Source of the DNA: Gammaproteobacteria bacterium
Lineage (GTDB): Bacteria > Pseudomonadota > Gammaproteobacteria > Xanthomonadales > SZUA-36
Direction of reading: 5' to 3'
Length of the DNA stretch: 64,000 bases
Assembly: GCA_030426265.1 (NCBI GenBank)
Contig: JAUHYP010000004.1
Span: forward strand, 89,427-153,426
Within the stretch, counting starts at the first letter, position 1, and every line of letters begins with the position of its first letter. Below, piece by piece: positions 8,476-17,645 of the stretch. Made by a program: the position numbers and the translations under genes. The notes beneath the pieces are model-generated. The model worked only from the letters and a program-made list of their open reading frames with translations, did no database searches and was not told the origin of the DNA.

Positions 8476-9696
8476 TCAGCCGCCGAAATCGTCCAGCATG
8501 ATGTCTTCGCGGTCGACCCCGAGTTCGAGCAGCATGTTGATCACCGAGCTGTTCATGATCGGCGGTCCGCACATGTAGTACTCGCAGTCTTCCGGTGCCG
8601 GGTGATTCTTGAGGTACTCCTCGAACAGCACGTTGTGAATGAAGCCCGTGTAGCCGTCCCAGTCGTCGGTGGGCAGGGGGTCGGACAGGGCGACGTGCCA
8701 TTCGAAATTGTCGTTGGTGCGGGCCAGTTCGTCGAAGTCCTCGACGTAGAACATCTCGCGCTTCGAGCGCGCGCCATACCAGAACGAGATCTTGCGCTTG
8801 CTGTTCAGGCGACGCAGCTGGTCGAAGATGTGGCTGCGCATCGGCGCCATGCCGGCGCCCCCACCGACGAACACCATTTCCTTCTCCGTGTCCCGGGCGA
8901 AAAACTCGCCAAAGGGCCCCGAAATTGTCACTTCGTCTCCGGGTTTCAGGTCGAAGATGAATGAGGACATCTGTCCCGGCGGCACGTTGGATGCGCCCGG
9001 TGGCGGGGACGCGATCCGGACGTTGAGCATGATGATGCCCTTTTCCTCCGGGTAGTTCGCCATGGAATAGGCGCGCTCGATGGGTTCGGCGACGGTCGAC
9101 TCGTATTGCCACAGGTCGAAGCGGTCCCAGTCGTCGCGGAATTTTTCGGCGACCTGGAAATCCTTGTACTTCACGCTGTGGGGCGGCGCGGCGATCTGGA
9201 TGTAGCCGCCGGCGCGGAACTTGACGTCCTCGCCCTCGGGCAGTTCCAGCACCAGTTCCTTGATGAAGGTCGCGACGTTGTCGTTCGAGCGCACCTTGCA
9301 CGGCCACTTCTTCACGCCGAAGACTTCTTCCGGCACCTCGATGACCATGTCCTGCTTGACGGCGACCTGGCAGGAAAGGCGATCGCCCTCCGCCGCTTCG
9401 CGTCGCGTGATGTGACTGGTCTCGGTCGGCAGGATGGCGCCGCCGCCGGAGTGGATCTTCACCCGGCACTGGGCGCAGGTGCCGCCGCCGCCGCAGGCCG
9501 AGGGCACGAACAGGCCCTGGGCGGCCAGCGTGGTCAGCAGTTTGCCGCCGGCAGGAACGCTCAGGGTCTTCTCGTCGTTGATGACGAGGCTGACGTTGCC
9601 CGTGGCGACCAGGCGCGAGCGCGCCGCCATGATGATGCCCACCAGCATCAGCACGATGAGGGTGAACAGGAGCACGCCCATGTAGAAAGTCGTCAT
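8476..9696 (-). CDS. nqrF: Na+-translocating NADH:quinone reductase subunit F
   Basis: A 406-aa NADH-oxidising subunit: one N-terminal membrane helix (4-26), a [2Fe-2S] ferredoxin domain with ligands C68, C74, C77 and C109, then an FAD domain ([11 protein letters not shown]) and an NADH domain ([12 protein letters not shown]). It takes hydride from NADH, passes electrons via FAD and the iron-sulfur cluster into the membrane part, and so starts the Na+ pumping cycle. Length and motifs fit the family. It is the last gene of the nqr operon, ten bases after nqrE. Confidence 0.96.
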   Translation of the reverse strand: MTTFYMGVLLFTLIVLMLVGIIMAARSRLVATGNVSLVINDEKTLSVPAGGKLLTTLAAQGLFVPSACGGGGTCAQCRVKIHSGGGAILPTETSHITRREAAEGDRLSCQVAVKQDMVIEVPEEVFGVKKWPCKVRSNDNVATFIKELVLELPEGEDVKFRAGGYIQIAAPPHSVKYKDFQVAEKFRDDWDRFDLWQYESTVAEPIERAYSMANYPEEKGIIMLNVRIASPPPGASNVPPGQMSSFIFDLKPGDEVTISGPFGEFFARDTEKEMVFVGGGAGMAPMRSHIFDQLRRLNSKRKISFWYGARSKREMFYVEDFDELARTNDNFEWHVALSDPLPTDDWDGYTGFIHNVLFEEYLKNHPAPEDCEYYMCGPPIMNSSVINMLLELGVDREDIMLDDFGG

Positions 9697-9706
9697 GGCG
9701 GTCCTC

Positions 9707-10315
9707 CTAGATGTTCACGCCGCTGAACGACATGAAGGCCAGCGCCATGAGCCCGGCCGAAATGAAGGTGATGCCCAGCCCCTGCAAGCCGTCCGGAACG
9801 TCGGAGTACTTCAGCTTTTCACGCACACCCGCCATGGCCGCGATGGCGAGCGCCCAGCCCAGGCCGGAGGAAAATCCGAAGGTCACCGCCTGGGGGAAAT
9901 CGTAGTCGCGCTGCTCCATGAACAGGGAGCCGCCCAGGATGGCGCAGTTCACCGTGATCAGGGGCAGGAAGATGCCCAGGGCGTTGTACAGGGCCGGAAA
10001 GAAGCGGTCCAGCGTCATTTCCAGGATCTGCACCATGGCCGCGATCACGCCGATGTAGGTGATCAGGCTGAGGAAGGTCAAGTCGACGTTTTCCAGCCCC
10101 GCCCACGCCAGTGCGCCCGGCTTGAGCAGGTAGGTCAGCAGCAGGTTGTTCGCCGGCACGGTGATGGTCTGCACGGCGATGACCGAGGCGCCCAGGCCGA
10201 TCGCCGTGGAGACGTTCTTCGAGACGGCGAGAAAGGTGCACATGCCCAGGAAGAAGGCCAGGGCCAGGTTCTCGACGAAGATCGCCCGGAAGGCGAGTGA
10301 AAGCAGCTCTTCCAT
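9707..10315 (-). CDS. nqrE: Na+-translocating NADH:quinone reductase subunit E
   Basis: A 202-aa integral membrane subunit with six predicted helices. NqrE and NqrD are inverted-topology homologues that hold an intramembrane iron centre between them and form part of the electron path. The start [28 protein letters not shown] is typical, including the cysteine in the first helix. Its ATG overlaps the nqrD stop (TGATG), consistent with translational coupling. Confidence 0.96.
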   Translation of the reverse strand: MEELLSLAFRAIFVENLALAFFLGMCTFLAVSKNVSTAIGLGASVIAVQTITVPANNLLLTYLLKPGALAWAGLENVDLTFLSLITYIGVIAAMVQILEMTLDRFFPALYNALGIFLPLITVNCAILGGSLFMEQRDYDFPQAVTFGFSSGLGWALAIAAMAGVREKLKYSDVPDGLQGLGITFISAGLMALAFMSFSGVNI

Positions 10316-10968
10316 CAGTGGGCCTCGACGCGCTGGATGGTGTACTCGCGCTCCTCGACCTGCTTCGGCTTCCAGGTGCGGTTGATCCAGATGATGATGC
10401 CGATCAGGAAGAAGGCCGAGGGCGGCAGCAGCAGCAGGCCGTTCGGCACGTACCAGCCGCCGTTGTTCACCGCCGGAAGGACGGTGAAGCCGAACAGGGT
10501 GCCGGCGCCGAACAGTTCGCGGATGAAGCCCACCAGCACCAGCAGCAGGCCGTATCCCAGGCCGTTGCCGATGCCGTCCAGCAAGGAGGCGATGGGCGGG
10601 TTCTTCATCGCGAAGGCCTCGGCGCGGCCCATGACGATGCAGTTGGTGATGATCAGCCCGACGAAGACCGAGAGGGTCTTGGAAATTTCGTAGGCGTAGG
10701 CCTTGAGCACCTGGTCGACCAGGATCACCAGCGAGGCGATGATCACCATCTGCACGATGATGCGGATCGAGCCCGGAATCTGGCTGCGGATCATCGAGAT
10801 GAACATGGACGACAGGCCCGTCACACAGGTCACGGCGATGGCCATGACCAGCGAGACCTTCAGCGAGGTCGTCACCGCCAGGGCGGAACAGATGCCCAGC
10901 ACCTGCAGGGTGATGGGGTTGTGGTCGACCAGCGGTTCGACCAGCAGTTTACCGGTGGTTTTGCTCAT
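10315..10968 (-). CDS. nqrD: Na+-translocating NADH:quinone reductase subunit D
   Basis: A 217-aa membrane subunit with six predicted helices, partner of NqrE. The segment [17 protein letters not shown] carries the cysteine expected for the shared intramembrane iron site, and [15 protein letters not shown] is a conserved NqrD/RnfE signature. The ATG overlaps the nqrC stop in an ATGA arrangement. Confidence 0.96.
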   Translation of the reverse strand: MSKTTGKLLVEPLVDHNPITLQVLGICSALAVTTSLKVSLVMAIAVTCVTGLSSMFISMIRSQIPGSIRIIVQMVIIASLVILVDQVLKAYAYEISKTLSVFVGLIITNCIVMGRAEAFAMKNPPIASLLDGIGNGLGYGLLLVLVGFIRELFGAGTLFGFTVLPAVNNGGWYVPNGLLLLPPSAFFLIGIIIWINRTWKPKQVEEREYTIQRVEAH

Positions 10969-11801
10969 AACGCTTCCCCTGTCCTGAGGCGTTCCAGGAA
11001 CGGGCCGTAGCCTTGTTCATCCATCCAGAATCGTACGAGTTTGTCGACGCCCACCGAGGTCAGCGTGGCGCCGGCGATGGCGTCGACGTGGTAGTCCGCG
11101 CCTGCGGGCGGCGCCGTCTTGGCGACGGTGATCGCCAGCTCGCCGTCCTCGTCGAACACGCGCTTGTCGCGCCACAGGGCCTTCCAGCGCGGGTTGTCGA
11201 CCTCGGCGCCCAGGCCGGGCGTCTCGCCGTGTTCGTAGAACTGCAGGCCGTAGATGCTGCTGCCGTCCTCTTCCAGCGCGATAAAGCCGTACAGCGTGGA
11301 CCACAGGCCGTAGCCGTGGATCGGCAGGATCACCTTGTCGAGTGCGCCGTCCTCGTCGCGCAGCAGGTACACCGTCTTGTACAGCGACTGCCGGTTGATG
11401 GAAGCCGGGTCCTCGACCAGTTCGCGTGATGTTTCCGGGTCGGCGGCCGCGGCGCGGTCGTCGAAGGTTCGCGCGTCGAACTGCTCCGTGAACTGTCCGG
11501 AGGCGACCTCCAGGACGTGCGGTTCGAAGGCGCTGAATCGTTCCTGGATGTCCACGCCGGGCTCGTACAGTCCTGCGACTTCCAGGATGTTCTTCTGCTT
11601 GTCGCGCAGCTTGTTGGCCTCCTGCGCCGGGCGCAGCGAGACGGACGCGAAGGAGACGAAGGTCGAGGCGACCAGGCAGAGGGTCACCGCGACGAAGATC
11701 GTCTTTGGCAGCGAATCGGGCGGCAGGTCGAGGAAGCGCCGGAGGGGACCCTTCTTCTCGACCTCGCGGCCATTGTCGGTGTTCATGTCATGCTCAGACA
11801 T
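10965..11801 (-). CDS. nqrC: Na+-translocating NADH:quinone reductase subunit C
   Basis: A 278-aa subunit with one N-terminal membrane helix (about 33-55) and a periplasmic FMN domain. FMN is attached covalently to a threonine in a Dxx(S/T)GAT-type motif; here it reads DAIAGAT, giving T246 as the likely site, with alanine instead of the usual Ser/Thr. It receives electrons from NqrD/E and passes them to NqrB. It overlaps nqrB by eight bases. Confidence 0.95.
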   Translation of the reverse strand: MSEHDMNTDNGREVEKKGPLRRFLDLPPDSLPKTIFVAVTLCLVASTFVSFASVSLRPAQEANKLRDKQKNILEVAGLYEPGVDIQERFSAFEPHVLEVASGQFTEQFDARTFDDRAAAADPETSRELVEDPASINRQSLYKTVYLLRDEDGALDKVILPIHGYGLWSTLYGFIALEEDGSSIYGLQFYEHGETPGLGAEVDNPRWKALWRDKRVFDEDGELAITVAKTAPPAGADYHVDAIAGATLTSVGVDKLVRFWMDEQGYGPFLERLRTGEAL

Positions 11802-13020
11802 CGTCCGCTCCCTGTGGCGCCTGCGCCAGGCGCCGGCTGCGACGCTTGATGTTGGCCTGTACCACGAAGAAGTCGATCAGCGGCGCGAACACGTTGCCGA
11901 ACAGGATGGCCAGCATCATGCCTTCCGGGAAAGCCGGGTTGATGACACGGATCATCACGACCATGACGCCGATCAGCGCGCCGTAGATGTAGCGCCCCGC
12001 GTTGGTGTGGCTGGCCGAGACCGGCTCGGTGACCATGAAGGCGAGGCCGAAGGCGTAACCGCCCAGCACCAGGTGCCAGTACCAGGGCATAGCGAACATC
12101 GGGTTGCTGTCCGAACCGATGGCGTTGAGCAGCAGCGAGAATCCGATGGTGCCCGCCAGGCAGCCGACCACCAGGCGCCAGTTGGCGATCTTCGTGGCCA
12201 GCAGGAAAGCGAGGCCGATCATGCAGGCGATGGTGGAGGTCTCGCCGATGCTGCCCTGGATGGTGCCGATGAAGGCGTTCCACCAGGTGATGTCGATGCC
12301 TGCCAGGGCCTGGTGACCGTCGCTGGCGGAAACCGCCAGGGCGGTCGCGCCCGTGAAGCCGTCGACCGGCGTCCAGATGGCGTCGCCCGACAGGTAGGCC
12401 GGGTAGGCGAAGTACAGGAACGCGCGGCCCGTCAGCGCCGGGTTGAGGAAATTCTTGCCGGTGCCGCCGAACACTTCCTTGCCGATCACCACGCCGAACA
12501 TGATGCCCAGCGCGACCTGCCACAGGGGCGTGGTGGCCGGCAGGATCAGCGCGTACAGCATCGAGGTGACCAGGAAGCCCTCGTTCACCTCGTGGCGGCG
12601 GATCACGGCGAAAATGACTTCGCAGATGCCGCCGGCGACCAGCGTGGTGATGTAGATCGGCAGGAAATAGAGCGCCCCGTGCATGACGTTGGCGAACCAG
12701 TTGCCGGCGTCCAGGCCGATCCCGCTCCAGACCAGGAGGTCGGTGCGCCAGCCCGACGCGGGGAGCGATTCGAGGGCCGTGTTGGCCTGGAAGCCGGTGT
12801 TCCACATGCCGAACACCACGCAGGGCAGGGTGGCGATCACGACGTAGGTCATGATGCGCTTCATGTCGATGTAAGAGCGCGCGTGGGGCGCGACGGTCGT
12901 GACCGTCTTCGGGGTGTAGATGAAGCTCTCGATCATTTCATAGACCGGGAAATAACGCTCCCACTTGCCACCCTTGGTGAAGTTCGGCTCGATGCGGTCG
13001 AAAAAGCTGCGCAGACCCAC
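11794..13020 (-). CDS. nqrB: Na+-translocating NADH:quinone reductase subunit B
   Basis: A 408-aa membrane subunit with about ten helices, which carries covalent FMN, riboflavin and the quinone site and forms the main Na+ path. The flavinylation motif DGFTGAT gives T226. GGTGKNFLNPALTGRAFLYFAYP is strongly conserved in NqrB. The start is GTG 13020, three bases after the nqrA stop, with the usual MGLRSFFDRIEPNF beginning. Confidence 0.96.
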   Translation of the reverse strand: MGLRSFFDRIEPNFTKGGKWERYFPVYEMIESFIYTPKTVTTVAPHARSYIDMKRIMTYVVIATLPCVVFGMWNTGFQANTALESLPASGWRTDLLVWSGIGLDAGNWFANVMHGALYFLPIYITTLVAGGICEVIFAVIRRHEVNEGFLVTSMLYALILPATTPLWQVALGIMFGVVIGKEVFGGTGKNFLNPALTGRAFLYFAYPAYLSGDAIWTPVDGFTGATALAVSASDGHQALAGIDITWWNAFIGTIQGSIGETSTIACMIGLAFLLATKIANWRLVVGCLAGTIGFSLLLNAIGSDSNPMFAMPWYWHLVLGGYAFGLAFMVTEPVSASHTNAGRYIYGALIGVMVVMIRVINPAFPEGMMLAILFGNVFAPLIDFFVVQANIKRRSRRLAQAPQGADDV

Positions 13021-13023
13021 GGC

Positions 13024-14367
13024 TCAGCCCTCCTTCTCGATTTTCTGGAGGCAATCGCGCAGGGCGATCCCGTATTCGTACTTGGCCGGGCAGGCGAAGG
13101 TCACCAGGCCGAGGTCTTCCTCGTCCAGTTCCAGTGCGCCCAGGGCCTGCGCGGTGTCCGTGTCCATGATCAGCAGGGCCCGCAGCAGCTGCGTCGGGAG
13201 ATAGTCCTGCGGCATCAGCATCTCGAAGGTGCCGGTGGGCACCATCGCCCGGCGGCCACCGTTGAGGTTGCTGGTGAAGGGAAACAGGCGCCGGAAGAAG
13301 GCCGAACCCAGCACGGGCTGGATGGCGAACTTGCCGGGCATGGGCCGGATCCAGCCCAGAACGTGCTGGTCGCGTTCTTCCTCGATCAGCGTGACCTGGC
13401 GCGCGTAGCGGCCCAGGAAATTTTCCGGCCAGGGCGCGCTGCGTCCTGACAGCACGGAACCGGAAATGACGCGTACCGGCGCATCGCCGGCAATCTCGTC
13501 GCGAACCAGATCGTCCAGCGAGGCGCCCATGACGGTGCGCAGCAGGCGCGGATTCTTCGCTGACGGCCCGCCGAGGGCAACCACCCGCTCCGGGTCGAGG
13601 TGGCCGGTCTGCAGCAGCCGGCCGATGGCGATCACGTCCTGGTAGCCGATGGTCCACACCGGCGTCTCGCCGCGCGGCGGATACAGGAAGTGAATGTGCG
13701 TGCCCGCGAGCCCGGCCGGGTGCGGTCCGCTGAAACCGGCGACCGTGACGCCGGGAACACCGGCGCCGGGCAGCTCTGCGCCGGCCGCCTGGCACAGGTA
13801 GGTGTCGCCGTCCGTCAGGTGAGTGATGGCGGCCAGGCCCCGCTCGAAGGCCTCGGCGGCCTCGGCGATGACGATGGCCGGGTCGGCGCACAGCGGTTCG
13901 CTGTCGGTGGCGGTGACGAAGATGGCGCCGGGCTTGTGGGCCGGGTCGGCCAGTTTGGAATAGGGCCGCGTGCGGAACGAGGTCCACAGGCCGCTGGCGC
14001 AGAGCTTTTCCGTGAGGCCTTCGGCCGAGGTGTCGTCGCCGATGCCGGAGAAATCGACGCCGGGGTCGGCGGGGTCGGTGACCTCGATCTCGATGCTCTG
14101 CAGCACGCGTCGCGCACCACGGTGATCGTCCTTGACGCGCCCGCTCACGGGCGCCGTGACGAGGACCTCAGGCAGGTCCTTGTGGAAGAACAGCGGTTCG
14201 CCGCGGCGCACGGCCTGGCCCGGTTCGACCTGGACGCGTGGCTTGAGGCCCAGGTAGTCCGCGCCGAGCAGTCCGACGGTGGCCGGGGCCGCGCCGGGGT
14301 GAATGACCTGCTCCGGACGTCCGGCAATCGGGAGGTCCGATCCTTTTTTCAATCTGAAAACTTGCAT
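13024..14367 (-). CDS. nqrA: Na+-translocating NADH:quinone reductase subunit A
   Basis: A 447-aa soluble subunit on the cytoplasmic side, linked to quinone binding. The beginning MQVFRLKKGSDLPIAGRPEQ matches the NqrA family (KGLDLPIAG), which favours ATG 14367 over the in-frame TTG at 14379. Further conserved parts are DYLGLKPRVQVEPGQAVRRG and IHFLYPP. It is the first catalytic gene of the operon, after nqrM. Confidence 0.94.
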   Translation of the reverse strand: MQVFRLKKGSDLPIAGRPEQVIHPGAAPATVGLLGADYLGLKPRVQVEPGQAVRRGEPLFFHKDLPEVLVTAPVSGRVKDDHRGARRVLQSIEIEVTDPADPGVDFSGIGDDTSAEGLTEKLCASGLWTSFRTRPYSKLADPAHKPGAIFVTATDSEPLCADPAIVIAEAAEAFERGLAAITHLTDGDTYLCQAAGAELPGAGVPGVTVAGFSGPHPAGLAGTHIHFLYPPRGETPVWTIGYQDVIAIGRLLQTGHLDPERVVALGGPSAKNPRLLRTVMGASLDDLVRDEIAGDAPVRVISGSVLSGRSAPWPENFLGRYARQVTLIEEERDQHVLGWIRPMPGKFAIQPVLGSAFFRRLFPFTSNLNGGRRAMVPTGTFEMLMPQDYLPTQLLRALLIMDTDTAQALGALELDEEDLGLVTFACPAKYEYGIALRDCLQKIEKEG

Positions 14368-14433
14368 GTGCTCGGCCAATTCCGACCCCGACTTCGGTCA
14401 GGAAGACAAATTCAATCCTTGCTGAAATTCCGC

Positions 14434-14655
14434 TTACCGGGCCTGGCTGGTGCGAGACCGGGGACAGGCGGCGCGTTTCTGGAGCGGGTGATCCGCGTCG
14501 ACGTTCCTGTTGCAGATCATACATTTATCTGCATCGGTCATGCCATTGAGCCCGCCACAACTGCCCTGGATGCGTCGACCGGACAGGATGACGCCGAGCG
14601 ACATGCCCAGGATCACCAGGGCCAATAGTAAAAATGCGATGAGAAACGTCGCCAT
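14434..14655 (-). CDS. nqrM: NqrM, iron-delivery/maturation factor for Na+-NQR (DUF539)
   Basis: A 73-aa protein with one N-terminal membrane helix (MATFLIAFLLLALVILGMSL) and four cysteines. C33 lies in GSCGG directly after the helix, as in Vibrio NqrM, and CMIC follows at 45-48; C64 is further down. NqrM is needed to insert the iron centre between NqrD and NqrE. The assignment rests on length, helix position and the GSCGG motif. In Vibrio-type operons nqrM lies after nqrF and apbE; here it precedes nqrA by about 66 bases on the same strand, so it is probably the first gene of the operon. Confidence 0.85.
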   Translation of the reverse strand: MATFLIAFLLLALVILGMSLGVILSGRRIQGSCGGLNGMTDADKCMICNRNVDADHPLQKRAACPRSRTSQAR

Positions 14656-14693
14656 CTTTGGTTTTCCGGTGGTGAATTCAGTCCAGGCAGCCG

Positions 14694-14714
14694 GTCGCGA
14701 ACCCGTCGCGAACC
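14694..14714. repeat. Two 10-base direct repeats upstream of nqrM
   Basis: GTCGCGAACC occurs at 14694-14703 and again at 14705-14714, eleven bases apart, about one helical turn. They lie 39 bases before the nqrM start, between it and the AT-rich tract near 14748-14763 that may hold the divergent promoters. A regulator site is possible; none is known to me for this motif. Confidence 0.3.
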
Positions 14715-14865
14715 ACTTGGGGTCCGTTCGCCCGACGCAGCACGACATGATACTAAATTATCGGGTCGGGGTCAGGCTCCAGAGGCGTTTTTCGGGCCGA
14801 ACAGCCGCTTCGATTTCGTTCATCTATAGTTGGATCCGAGGGAGAGACAAAGAGGAGAGACCCCC

Positions 14866-15129
14866 ATGAGTGCAATCGACAATTCTGACGTTCCTTCGGT
14901 CGGCAACTGGTTCTGGACCGTGCTGGTGCTCGGCCTGCCGCTGATAGGCCTGATCATGGCGCTGTACTGGGCATTCGCCGGGGGCGCCAACCCCAGCAAG
15001 CGCAACCTGTGCCGCGCCATCCTGATCTGGTGGCTGGTCATCATCGTCTTCTACATCCTGCTGTTCGTCTTTGCCGGCGGCATGGCGATGTTGGGCGGTT
15101 CGGGCGCTGAAATGGGCATGGGACTGTAG
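14866..15129 (+). CDS. 87-aa membrane protein of unknown function
   Basis: Two hydrophobic helices, about residues 12-37 (WFWTVLVLGLPLIGLIMALYW) and 50-75, separated by a polar GGANPSKRN loop; the end is rich in Gly and Met. ATG 14866 follows AGAGGAGAG at good distance. No family is recognised with certainty; similar small proteins are often annotated only as hypothetical. It is the first of three closely spaced genes (next gap nine bases), so co-expression with the Cys-rich protein and lipoprotein is likely. Confidence 0.75.
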   Translation: MSAIDNSDVPSVGNWFWTVLVLGLPLIGLIMALYWAFAGGANPSKRNLCRAILIWWLVIIVFYILLFVFAGGMAMLGGSGAEMGMGL

Positions 15130-15138
15130 GGGAACGTC

Positions 15139-15333
15139 ATGGCGACCTATGAGTGCAAGAAATGCGGAATGAGCGTCAATGCGACCTGCGGCCACTGCAA
15201 TGCGGCGCTGGACAATGACAACCTCGAACTGCCGGACGGCCGCGTGGTGCAGATCTCGAAATGCCCCAACGGCCACGGCAAGATCAAGTCACCGATGTGC
15301 TGCGGCGAGGACATGAGTTGCTCCCTCCAATGA
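15139..15333 (+). CDS. 64-aa cysteine-rich zinc-ribbon-like protein
   Basis: The product has eight cysteines in 64 residues: CKKC (6, 9), CGHC (17, 20), C42, the pair C54-C55 (SPMCCGEDM) and C61. The first two CxxC pairs can make a zinc ribbon; the later group could bind a second metal. It is soluble, with no signal peptide. I recall comparable small proteins in several bacterial phyla, all without assigned function. Its stop overlaps the ATG of the lipoprotein gene (ATGA, 15330-15333), which suggests translational coupling. Confidence 0.8.
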   Translation: MATYECKKCGMSVNATCGHCNAALDNDNLELPDGRVVQISKCPNGHGKIKSPMCCGEDMSCSLQ

Positions 15334-15983
15334 AGGGGCTCGCGCCCCATCCGAGAGCGCTCGCAGGCGCCCTGGCAATCGGGCTGCTGGCGGGCTGTGG
15401 CGGTGAATCCGCTGGCGAACCGGCACGGCAGGCCGCCGCGACGGAGCCGGCCGGGTCCGCCAGGGAGGCGCCGGCCGCGGGTTCGCCCTGCGCCCCGCTG
15501 GACAATCCGGTCGAGCGTTACGACCCGGGCGGAAAACCCATGGCCTTCGGCTTCGAGTATCCCGGTGGCTGGGTCGTCCAGGAGCAGTTCACCAGCAGCG
15601 GTGTGAGCAGCATCGACATCGTCGGTCGCATCGACCCGGAAAGCCGGTCACCGGACTTCGTGTTCCGGATCGGCCACGTGGTGACCAAGCCCAACGCCAA
15701 TGCCCCCAACCTGCTGACAACCTGGCAGAAGCTGCCGATGATCGAAGGCATCGAGGAAGTGCCGGTGGGCGGCCGGACCCTGTACATCGCAAAGACGCGG
15801 ATGGGGGAGATGATCGCTTACCAGGCCCTGTTTCCCGATTCAGCCAGCGAAACCTCGGCCTGGCTGGTTTCCGGGGGGCTGCCCCAGGTGCCGGACGGCT
15901 GCGAGGAGGCCGCCTTCGCTGCATTCGAGCGGCTCCTGCACAGCCTGGAGCCGAATCCGGAGATCGGCGCGCCTCCCGAATGA
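15330..15983 (+). CDS. Lipoprotein of unknown function
   Basis: A 217-aa exported lipoprotein: basic start, hydrophobic stretch and lipobox LLAGC, then a low-complexity Ala/Glu/Pro linker and a globular domain from about residue 55 (KPMAFGFEYPGGWVVQEQF). The phrase ...FEYPGGW resembles small beta-sandwich domains of the PsbP/DUF1795 kind, but this is a weak resemblance. The start overlaps the preceding gene by four bases. No enzyme motif is present. Confidence 0.75.
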   Translation: MKGLAPHPRALAGALAIGLLAGCGGESAGEPARQAAATEPAGSAREAPAAGSPCAPLDNPVERYDPGGKPMAFGFEYPGGWVVQEQFTSSGVSSIDIVGRIDPESRSPDFVFRIGHVVTKPNANAPNLLTTWQKLPMIEGIEEVPVGGRTLYIAKTRMGEMIAYQALFPDSASETSAWLVSGGLPQVPDGCEEAAFAAFERLLHSLEPNPEIGAPPE

Positions 15984-16091
15984 GGCCGTCGTAGGCCATG
16001 ACGGGACTCCGCAGACCGGGCGATGATTCGTGAAGGCGGGTCATCGGCGTCTCCAGGGTGCCTTGACGGTGAACCATCCAACCGCCGCCTC

Positions 16092-17633
16092 ATGAGCCGG
16101 TTCGGACTGTGGTGTCTTTGTGGAATGCTCTGTCTGTCGTTTGCCAGCGTGAGTGCTGACCCGGGTCAGTTCACCGCCAGCCAGGACATTGGTCCGGTTC
16201 GACTCGCCGGCGCCACGGATTTCAACCCTTCCACGGGTGCCTACCGGGTGAGCGCCAGCGGTCACAATCTCTGGGGCGCGCAGGACGGTTTTCATTTCGC
16301 CTGGAAGAAGATGGCCGTCCGCAACCTTCGCCTGGCGGCGGATATCGAGTTCGTCGGGGCCGGGGTCGACCCCCATCGCAAGGCCGGGCTCATGATTCGC
16401 CAGTCCCTGGATGACGATGCGGCCTACGTGGACGTGATCATCCACGGTGACGGACTCACTTCCCTGCAATGGCGCGACACTGCGGGCGGCGAAACACGCC
16501 AGATTACCTGGAACCACACCCACGCCCGGCGCCTGGCCCTGGAGTTCGTCGATGGCGTTGCCTACTGGTCGCTGTCACGGGACGAGACGCCACCCGAACG
16601 TGCGGGGGGCAACGTGCGGATCGAGCTGGGCCCGGAGGTCTACGTGGGCCTGGCGCTCAGCGCGCACAACGACACGGTGACAGAAACGGCGATCTTCCGG
16701 AACGTGACGCTCGAGCCCATCGAGTTCTCGCCACCGCCGGACCCGGGCTACGGGGCGCGCGTGGACAGCACGCTGGAGGTCATCGACATCCGGGACGGCA
16801 ACCGGCGGGTGGTCCACCACCTGGCGGGGACCAAGTTCGAGGCCCCCAACTGGTCACGGGACGGATTCCTGGTCTACAACCAGGAGGGCCTCATCTATCG
16901 GATCCCGGTCGAAGGCGGCAGGCCCGAGGTCATCGACACCGGGCCACTGGTGCGCAACAACAACGACCACGGGCTGTCCCCGGACGGGTCGCAACTCATC
17001 GTGTCCGACCAGTCCGAGCCTGACGACCTGTCGCGCATCTACCTCTTGCCGGTCACGGGTTCGTCGACACCCCGCCTGGTCGTGGGACATCCGACCGACC
17101 GCTCGTATTGGCACGCCTGGCACCCGGACGGCGACCTCATCGCTTACACGGCACGCCGACCGGCCGTTTCCGACGCCTACGACATCTGGGGTATCCGGCT
17201 TTCCGGTGGTGAAGAGTTCCGGCTGGTCGGCTCGCCGGCGCTGGACGACGGACCGGAGTTCACGCCGGATGGCGAGTCCCTCTACTTCAACTCCTCGCGC
17301 TCGGGCCACATGAAGATCTGGCGAACGCGCGCGGATGGCACGGAGCCGGAACAGGTGACCTTCGGCGAGGACAGCCGCGACTGGTTCCCCCACTTCTCGC
17401 CGGACGGCCGTTGGATGCCCTGGATCGCTTTCGGCATGGATGTCGCACTGGACGATCACCCCCCGAACCGGAAGGTCGAACTGCGCCTGGCCCCGGTCGA
17501 TGGCAGTGAGCCACCCCGCACCCTGGCACGTCTGTTCGGGGGGCAGGGCACGCTGAACGTGCCGTCGTGGTCGCCGGACAGCACCCGCCTGGCCTTCGTC
17601 AGCTACCGTTTCGCCGAGGACCAGGGCGACTGA
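16092..17633 (+). CDS. Secreted TolB-like beta-propeller with N-terminal lectin-like domain
   Basis: A 513-aa exported protein (signal peptide to about residue 22, FASVSA). Residues 25-210 look like a concanavalin/laminin-G type sandwich (DUF1349-like: GHNLWGAQDGFHFAWKKM, GLMIRQSLDDDAAYVDV). From about 225 onward are repeated propeller blades with PD40 motifs: WSRDGFLVYN, LSPDGSQLIVSD, WHPDGDLIAYTA, FTPDGESLYFNSSRSG, FSPDGRWMPWIAF, WSPDSTRLAFVS. Such proteins bind rather than cut. ATG 16092 is chosen because it leads straight into the signal peptide; upstream in-frame codons give no export signal. Confidence 0.8.
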   Translation: MSRFGLWCLCGMLCLSFASVSADPGQFTASQDIGPVRLAGATDFNPSTGAYRVSASGHNLWGAQDGFHFAWKKMAVRNLRLAADIEFVGAGVDPHRKAGLMIRQSLDDDAAYVDVIIHGDGLTSLQWRDTAGGETRQITWNHTHARRLALEFVDGVAYWSLSRDETPPERAGGNVRIELGPEVYVGLALSAHNDTVTETAIFRNVTLEPIEFSPPPDPGYGARVDSTLEVIDIRDGNRRVVHHLAGTKFEAPNWSRDGFLVYNQEGLIYRIPVEGGRPEVIDTGPLVRNNNDHGLSPDGSQLIVSDQSEPDDLSRIYLLPVTGSSTPRLVVGHPTDRSYWHAWHPDGDLIAYTARRPAVSDAYDIWGIRLSGGEEFRLVGSPALDDGPEFTPDGESLYFNSSRSGHMKIWRTRADGTEPEQVTFGEDSRDWFPHFSPDGRWMPWIAFGMDVALDDHPPNRKVELRLAPVDGSEPPRTLARLFGGQGTLNVPSWSPDSTRLAFVSYRFAEDQGD

Positions 17634-17645
17634 GCGGTTTCAGTC
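17628..17645. terminator. Small hairpin over two convergent stop codons
   Basis: GACTGA-GCGGTT-TCAGTC pairs the stop codon regions of the propeller gene and the YdeI-like gene, which are only six bases apart. The stem is six base pairs without a T-run, so it is a weak candidate for a shared stop. Confidence 0.25.

Noticed and set aside
11335..13449. A 704-codon plus-strand frame opposite nqrA-nqrC.
   Set aside because: The nqr subunits on the minus strand are unmistakable, and the plus-strand translation is rich in His, Gln and Arg without structure.
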